Shown here one piece after another: positions 57,166 to 64,000 of a stretch of 64,000 nucleotides of DNA. Numbering within the stretch: the first letter of the stretch is position 1; the number at the start of each line of letters is the position of its first letter. The stretch comes from Augochlora pura (lineage: Eukaryota > Arthropoda > Insecta > Hymenoptera > Halictidae), in NCBI RefSeq assembly GCF_028453695.1, contig NC_135778.1:33345214-33409213 (forward strand), given 5' to 3'. Both the position numbers and the translations under genes were made by a program. A model generated the notes under the pieces. It saw only the letters and a program-made list of their open reading frames with translations. It searched no databases and had not been told where the DNA came from.

Positions 57166-58985
57166 TAATATTAATTTTTAGGTGAACCAAATACTGTTTA
57201 TCGAGGATTAGGTACGCTGGTCTAAAAGTCTCGTTGATCGGCAAATTATCGGCGAGCTACAATCGACAGTTTGGTAAGCATAACACTGTTTACGGTCCGA
57301 ACAAGGAAACTTGAATGTCGAATCTGCATTTCAAGTTCGGATAGAAAGTAAACGTCGGACACCTGCGTGTCGTTGATTATGCATCCGGCTTTTACTAAAA
57401 CGGTCGACCGATATCGACCGGTTCCGATCGAGGGACCGCCGCGATTTAATCCGGCAGACAGCCAGGCTCCGTCCGTGCCGGCGACTTGTTTTTGTCGAAC
57501 CCACGAATTAATTATCAGCCGGAGACGCTGCGGTACCAAGGAACTTTTTACAGTTCGAGAGGATTTTCGACTGGCTAGTTTTACGGCTTTTTCGCGGAGC
57601 TCTTAAACCGTCTATCCACCGTTGCAAGATTAAAGAGAGCCGTACGGTTTTTATTCTCTCAATTGTTGTCGCGGGGATCTTTCTAACGTAAAGAGGATCG
57701 ACGAGTGCGGATGCGGCTTAAAGCGAAGGGATCGTCGAAGTTTTGTAAAAATATAAATTCCACGGTTAAAAGTCCGGCAGCGGAGGCTTTGTTAAGCCGA
57801 CGGGCCGAATGATTTATCTCGTTCCAAGCATTTATCGTTTCGCTTGGAGAAGCTTGCTCGCGGATGCACACGTTGCGCTGGGCGCGCGTGTGCCACTTTG
57901 AAATGCAAATTTACGCTTCCCGCGGCTGCCGAGGAAGTTTTCGACGTGAGAACGTGCCCGGCGTTTCCCTTTCGAATTATTCTTCGCTCCCGCCATTTCG
58001 GCACCGCCTCCCCCGGAACTTTCGCCGACATTCAATTCGAATTTCCCGCCGCGCCGCGCCGTTCCGCTCGAATCCAATTTCTGACATTTACGGTTTCATT
58101 ATTTTCGTTCTCTTTTTTCCCTCTCGTTTATATCGAACGTGTTTTTTTTTCTGGATTGTCCGAGGGACTCGGAATCATCGATGACTCGTGTTCTTTGTCT
58201 CGACGCTGACGTAACCGACGCCATTAACGTTTCGGAATGGCTTGCGGAAAGTCACGCACTTCGAGATTTCTTGAGGCTGAGAAATCGCTCGGTCGACGTT
58301 TTAGTTCCGGAGTTTGCACTCGAGCGATGAAGCAAAATTGAACAAACGTTCTGGTGTCGACAATGTCAAGTTTACATTGATGTCGTTTGATAATTGTTGG
58401 AATTAATATTTCAGGCCATGGGTGACAACCACATTGGAATATCTGAGCTCAAACGTTTCTAATTGATTTATGCAGTTCTCAAGTTTTATTATTGTGGGTA
58501 ACAAATTTATTTAGAGGGAGTAGAAGTCTTAAACACTATAAGTTATCAATTAGTAATTATTATTAGAATTGAAAGAGAGTAGTCGTTTGCCTCCACTAGC
58601 GTCCTTTTATTCAACTCCTCAAAGCTGCCATTTTGTCCATCCCTCGATGACCCTAATTTTCCAAAATTTTGTCTCGCATAGGCACATCAGAAATTACTGG
58701 TCGTAAGGTATATCACCGTGACGTCACGTACCGGGTGAATTCGTTTCCCGGACTAACGGCTGCTATTAATATTCTCCGCAACTTTCCCAATTTTTTCTGC
58801 AGTATCTAACCGACGTAAGGTAGACATATAGTAACTGTCCGACGTGACCTAACCTTAATTACCGTTCCGCCATCAGTTCTCTGAAAGCAGGGGACACCAA
58901 GGATGTAAACGAGCACGTAGTAATCGTCGTATCGTTTATTTTCATCGTTAACTACATTAATTAATTTTCTCTTATACATAGCTTC
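57166..58985. other. Unique DNA with a GC-rich island
   Basis: GC-rich at about 57,250-58,340, AT-richer afterwards. Overlapping open frames on both strands (57,830-58,210) have no recognisable content. Confidence 0.4.
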
Positions 58986-58989
58986 ATTT

Positions 58990-59580
58990 ATTTTTCTCCT
59001 TGCTCTCTTTCTCTCTCTCTCTCTCTCTCGCTCTCTCTTTTTCTCTCCGACCTCTTCTGCTCTCCATTTCCGGTAATCATTACGTACAACGGTGTAACAT
59101 TTATAATATTTTTTATGTATAATCTAACAACGTTTAACGCGAGACACACAGTGTTCACAGAATATTCTTCACACGTCTCTCTCTCTCTCTCTCTCACACA
59201 CATATGTAGGCACTCGTACACACACACACACACACATGCATTTTCTCGATTTACCTTTATAATATAATATATATATATATTTTTCTCTTTTTTCTTTGTT
59301 AATTAATGTATCTCTCTTTTCGCCACTCTCTTTCACTCATATCTCTCTGCTTCTCCTTGAAGCGAAAGCGCGACTTCCGCGTGCGACTGTGTTACACATA
59401 CACACACACGCGCGCACGCACGCACGCTCGCACATATACATACATACATACATACATGCATGCAGACACACACACTCACTCACCCACCCACATACACACA
59501 CGCGCGCATATATATATACATACATACATACATATATAATATATAAAATTCAATGTGTGTGTATATATATGTATAGTATG
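58990..59580. repeat. Microsatellite cluster
   Basis: Successive (CT)n at about 59,005-59,040 and 59,175-59,195, (CA)n at about 59,217-59,236 and 59,398-59,412, (TA)n at about 59,262-59,280, and (TACA)n at about 59,437-59,456 and 59,515-59,535. Frames across it are low-complexity Tyr/Thr/His peptides, not genes. Confidence 0.92.
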
Positions 59581-60220
59581 TCCGCGTGACACGCGTTGCA
59601 TCGTTACACAGGGTGCCTCGTTCGATACGGCCTCCGCGGGCCGGGGACCATCGAACGTGGATACCCGGTATAATATATACATACATGCACTGTCAGCGTT
59701 TCTCGATTAACGAGCCGAGTCTCGTCGAAGAAAAATGAAACAGACGTCGCCGCCCCAGATTGCCGCGCGTCCGCTCGACGCTTCTTCTGTGTCAGATGCT
59801 GCCCAGCGGCGTCGCACTTCCGGCCCCCGAAAAAATAAAACTCAGTCCGCTGTCGAGCGGACGCGCCGCTCTACAGAGAGCGAGCAACTCGTAGAAAGCA
59901 CCGGAGCATCATTCTCTCTCTCTCGCGTGCTCTCTCTCTCTCTCTTTCTTTCTTTCTGTTTTACCTTAATTCTCGAGAAGACGAACGATTTAATTGAGCA
60001 CTTCCTTTCGTTTCTTCGTTTCGGGGCTGAGTCTTGGCCACGCGAAAGCTGCGAGAAGGTTGCGAGGATAATGTACAAGGATAGCGCCGAGAATTGTTCG
60101 ATGCGAGCTACTGGAAAAATATGCGATCGTGTGCTCCAGCAGAGGCGGGCGGGGCGAAGAGTTTTGGAAAAAAACATGGCGCTGAACAGTGGCTCCTAGA
60201 TGGCGGCGCGCTAGCTCGAT
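59581..60220. other. GC-rich unique DNA, no gene seen
   Basis: A 154-codon plus-strand frame (59,735-60,199) crosses a CT tract and lacks recognisable domains. It could be part of a leader of an unseen gene, but I do not call it. Confidence 0.4.
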
Positions 60221-60224
60221 CGAA

Positions 60225-61110
60225 GCGCGACAGATCGGTCAGGAAAAATCGGGAATCGATATTTTGGGGGCACGTTTGGAAAGCAGTGACTCCATTCTTG
60301 GTAACCACGTTGATTCAATGGTCAACAAAATTGTTTAAACTTCTCGCAAATGTTTGTATTTGGAGAACATATAATTGAGCGATTCGTTCTGTTTCGTTGC
60401 ATATTTTGCAGCAAATATTTTTTATGAGATGAATGAGTTAACGGCGTTGAAAGAGCAGGTTTTTACCTTTAAAACGAGTGTAGGTAGAATTCCCTACGAT
60501 TTTCGTTCGTCAAGTTACAGCACCTCAAATATTGACATTTTCGTATGCATGAAGTATCGGCCATTAGTTTAACGTGGTCTGCACACGTTTCATTCAAAGC
60601 ACGACAAATCGGCGAGAAAAAATCGCAGCTTCACTTTTTTTTTCGATTCGTTGCAAAGAGAAGACTCGATTCTTGAAACTGATGAAGCGTTGGTAACGAA
60701 CAAAAATTTCTTTGTCTCGTTCTGTACATTCAAATTAGAAAATTTTCCACAAGATAACAATATTTAATTCTTCACTCGTAGCTTAGAGTACAAGTTTTCT
60801 ATAGCAGAATACACTACGTACACTAAAAGCTGAGATTTCACCCTTTATAATGCGCCAAAGTAGACTCTGCTCCGATTTTTTTACACGTGGTAACAATGTT
60901 TCAAATATTGAAAATTTCTCGAGAGTTGGTGATCATTGAGGTGTTCCAACGCCGATGACATACTTTCCATTCAAAGTGCTGCAAACGAACGAGAAAAAAT
61001 CGTGGTTCGGGTTTTTTAGACTCTTTCGAAAGAGGAAACTCTGTATTTAGCTATTACATGTTTCCGATCCAGAAAAAAAATGTTTAAACATTGCAAAGGA
61101 ATCTGAAATC
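60225..61110 (+). repeat. ~375-bp tandem repeat (family H), 3 diverged copies
   Basis: The block GCACGACAAATCGGCGAGAA and its variants occurs at 60,225, 60,599 and about 60,978 (spacings 374 and 379), each followed by an AAAAATCG(C/G)(A/G) block and a GACTC(C/G)ATTCTTG-like block. The intervening CAAATATT blocks also recur. The third copy is partial. Confidence 0.72.
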
Positions 61111-63100
61111 CTGGTGATAAGATCATGGTGTGACTGAAGCTGGGGATCTGTTCTAAAGTCAGAATATCGATTATAGCGCGCTCATTGGAGCCACTGAGAG
61201 CGATTCAAGTTTGCTCTGACTCTTTGACGTAAGAAATGATGGTAGAGCTGAAGCGGAGTTCGCCTGACGGGTTAGTCCCGCCCGTCCCTGCGATCGGAGG
61301 TGGTCACTTCGCAATTAGAAAACTCGAGGAGCCGGCGGTAGTCGCGCGGCGTGATTGTTCGCGGAAAATAAAGCGGCGGCCGCGTGTTTGCCGCGGTCGG
61401 ATCCGAGTGTGCCGGCCCACTTAGGCCGAGTTCTCCCCCGCGGGAGTGATCAAAGGTCTGGCTGTGAAGCACGCTCGTCGAGTGTGCAGCGCGGTTTGCG
61501 TGCGCCCGGCGCGCACAGGCGTCGCACCGTCTTCCGCGTGCCCGTCCTGCCCCCCCCCCCCCGCGGCGACGGCCCCCGCCAAACAGAATTCGGAACGAAC
61601 GTCGAAACCAGAGGAGAAATCGGGAAAATGGATGCGCGGCGAAAACAATTCGACGAATTTTTCTCTCTGTTGCGCCTTGGTTGGCCGGGCACGCGGCCGA
61701 CGGATAACAAAAAAAAAAAAGCAAGCCAATTATTCGACCGGAAATTGGTGAATTCTTAATTGGCCGGCCACGGAATAAATTCCACGGGATTGGTTTTCGC
61801 GCGAGCGCGCCAACCCGCGATATATCGATACATCGCGCCGGGGAATAACCGCGAGTGGCCGCCGCCGCGCTCGCCGAACGAAACGAAACGAAACGGAACG
61901 AGACACGTTCACGCGCGATCGAGTTATTTAATTAGCGAAATGACCGCGTTGTTCGATAGACTTTTGTTGCTTTTTTTCTTTTCGCCGTTTTCCGTTTTTC
62001 TCTCTCGGTTTATCCGTCTAAACCCCCCCCCCCCCTCCCCCACCCCTACCCCGTCCTCCCAATCACGTTCTCTATTCCAGTTACTTTCAATCGATTTCTT
62101 CGTCCGGCGTCGTCGATTAATCGCGCCCGATTAATTCCCGACCGCAAGATCTCGTTTTTAAGCTCGTTGGTTTCGTTATTAAAACTTAATTCCCGCCGCT
62201 CAACAGATTGTTCGTTCTAGTTCAGCTGTGCCGGCCGGTGGGCGTCGCCTCGATCGCGCGCCGGTCACGTGAGCCAACGCGGGACGCGAGACTCCGCCCA
62301 CGCGACGGTCCCCACTACCCCCGGAATCGCGACGATGCGTAAGCGTACTCGTTTCCGTCGAAAGTCGATTTTTCATTTAGGCCTGTCGAAGTTCTCAAGC
62401 GATTGTACAGGGTGTCGCCGAGACGGTGGACGCCGCGAGTCGCGTCCTGGGGACGCGGACACGGGGTCCGGCCTCGGGCACCGTGTATAGCGAAAAATAT
62501 ACCTATTTATATTCAATATAGTTTTTCTTTGTTTAGTTAGTCTGCTATGTGGAGGTCGCGGCTCGTCCGGAAACGAAAGAATAAACGAGAGGGCCGAGGC
62601 GTGCGATAGAAGCGCGACGGAGCGTGGCTCGCCCCGAGCGAGTCGGCTCCGACCGAACGGAGGCGGGAAAAGGACGAATTAAACAGCAGTCGTCGACGGG
62701 TCCGCTTTCCCGCGCGAAAATCAAACGATCCGGCTACGCTTCTCCCCTCTCCTTCCCCTCTCCTCCCGTCGGCCGCGCGCCGACCGCGACGAATTACACG
62801 CTACAAATTGCACACGAAGGAACAAACTAGTTAAAGACAAATATTGACCCGTCACCGGCACCCAGGCTTCCATTAATCCGACGCGTTCTCCTGTGGCCGG
62901 TCAAAAACTGGCTCGCTCCCCTGTCGCCTCTCTTCCTCTCTCTCTCTCTCACTCTCTCTTTCTCTCTCGTTTGAAATCGTGCAATATGATAATCTCCGAT
63001 GAAACGCCACCGAAATTAGCCTCGGGCTGGCCCGAGAATCGGCGAGTCAATTTTAGGCGAGCTCCTAATTCAGGCCACAATTACAATTGAGTCAGAATAG
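61111..63100. other. GC-rich unique stretch with C-runs, no gene seen
   Basis: CpG-rich DNA with two runs of 13 C (61,550-61,562 and 62,023-62,035) and a CT tract at about 62,930-62,970. Overlapping open frames on both strands (up to 150 codons) look like composition effects. It might be a promoter or leader region of a gene beyond the right edge. Confidence 0.4.
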
Positions 63101-64000
63101 GCCTTAATCAGGTTTAAGTTGTGCCGCGATCCAATCAGAACTTCGTTGGACTGGGTCCTAATTGGGTCTAACTTACACCGGTTTTTTTTTTATCGAATTC
63201 AGTGTTAATACAGGTCTTAATCAGATCTAAGTTGAACTATGTTCTAATTAGAACTTCGTTGGACTGGGCCCTAATTAGATCTAAGTTGAACCGGGTTACA
63301 ATTAGAACTTCGTTGGACTGGGCCCTAATTAGGTCTAAGTTAAACCGGGTTACAATTGCAACTTTGCTGGACTGGGCTCTAATCAGGTCTCAGTTATTCC
63401 ACGTTCCGATTAGAACTCCATTAAACTGGGACCTAATTTAGTGTTACTTAGACCAGGTTCTTCTTAGAAGTGATGGCCCCAATGAGGTCTAAGTTAAACC
63501 ATGTTGCAATAAGAGATTTGTTGAACTGGGCTTTAATCGTCTCTAAGTTGCTCCCCGGTCCAGTTATAACTATGTTAGACTTGCTCCTAATTAAGTCTAA
63601 CTTGCATCAAGTTCTTGTTATAATACAGTTTTAAGGCAGCCCCTAACCAGGTCTAAGTTGAACCATGTCCCAATTAGAACTTCGTTGGACTAGGTCCTAA
63701 TCAGATGTAAGTTGGACTATGTTTCAATTAGAACCTCATTGAACTGGGCCTTAATTAGGTCTAAGTTACACTGCGATCCAATTAGAACTTCGTCGCACTT
63801 CATTCTAATTGTGTCTAATTTAAACCAGGCTCTACTTAGAACTCAGTTAATACAGACCTTGATCAGAGCCAAAATAACCCACTTTACAATTAGAACCTTG
63901 TTGAACTTGGCTCTAATCAGATCTAACTTACACCTCGTTCCGATCAGAACTGAGTTCAAATAAATACTAATTGGAGCCGAGTTAAGTAGGACACGGACCC
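63100..64000. repeat. 54-bp satellite/minisatellite (family I), runs off the window
   Basis: About fifteen copies of a unit containing ATTAGAACTTCGTTGGACTG, then GGGCCCTAATTAGGTCTAAG, then TTGAACCGGGTT. The GAACTT landmark falls at 63,251, 63,305, 63,359 and 63,413, exactly 54 bp apart. Other copies vary slightly in length. The array continues past position 64,000. Confidence 0.93.

Noticed and set aside
59296..59589. Frames of about 60-97 codons rich in Thr, His and Tyr
   Set aside because: Translations of the CA/TA/TACA microsatellites.
1..64000. CRISPR arrays, bacterial operons, tRNA or rRNA genes
   Set aside because: The direct repeats are diverged tandem satellites without uniform spacers, the genes are intron-split, and I found no cloverleaf or rRNA-like segment by eye. 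A tRNA or rRNA model scan would settle it.

Overview
The window is nuclear DNA from an insect, most likely a hymenopteran (bee, wasp or ant). The genes are split by short GT-AG introns, several of only 59-79 bases. The proteins are animal types with an insect look, including an antigen-5-like CAP protein and an INDY-type transporter. The non-coding DNA alternates between AT-rich repeat arrays and GC/CpG-rich islands and carries many short piggyBac-like (TTAA) elements. The hymenopteran assignment is inference from overall character, not from a diagnostic locus. I rebuilt the gene models by hand from splice sites, reading phase and protein-family conservation.

Layout. About 1-24,900 is a gene-poor block. 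It holds at least five families of degenerate tandem repeats with units of about 41, 158, 200, 195 and 200 bp, a CT-rich and a GA-rich minisatellite, and three TTAA-flanked inverted-repeat elements. GC-rich single-copy islands lie between them, and no gene there is convincing. About 24,900-36,300 holds PIGS on the plus strand (GPI transamidase subunit). Its first coding exon appears to lie 8.9 kb upstream of the second. The complete 9-exon SLC13/INDY-type dicarboxylate/citrate transporter gene sits on the minus strand inside that intron. About 37,440-43,100 holds a 12-exon minus-strand gene for a 479-residue protein with two nucleoside 2-deoxyribosyltransferase-like domains around an EF-hand. 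PIGS and this gene converge. About 46,160-54,500 holds a 7-exon minus-strand gene for a secreted 237-residue antigen-5-like CAP protein with a TATA-box promoter. From 54,600 to the end there are no recognisable genes: minisatellites, another TTAA element, a microsatellite cluster, a 375-bp repeat trio, a GC-rich stretch with C-runs, and a 54-bp satellite running off the right edge.

The four solid genes have unrelated jobs (GPI anchoring, plasma-membrane carboxylate uptake, a cytosolic transferase-like protein, a secreted CAP protein) and nothing suggests one pathway. The points of most interest are the nested SLC13 gene, the internally duplicated transferase/EF-hand protein whose second domain has lost the likely catalytic glutamate, a MITE insertion with its empty site preserved in the neighbouring repeat copy, and an inverted pair of repeat arrays that could give hairpin RNA.
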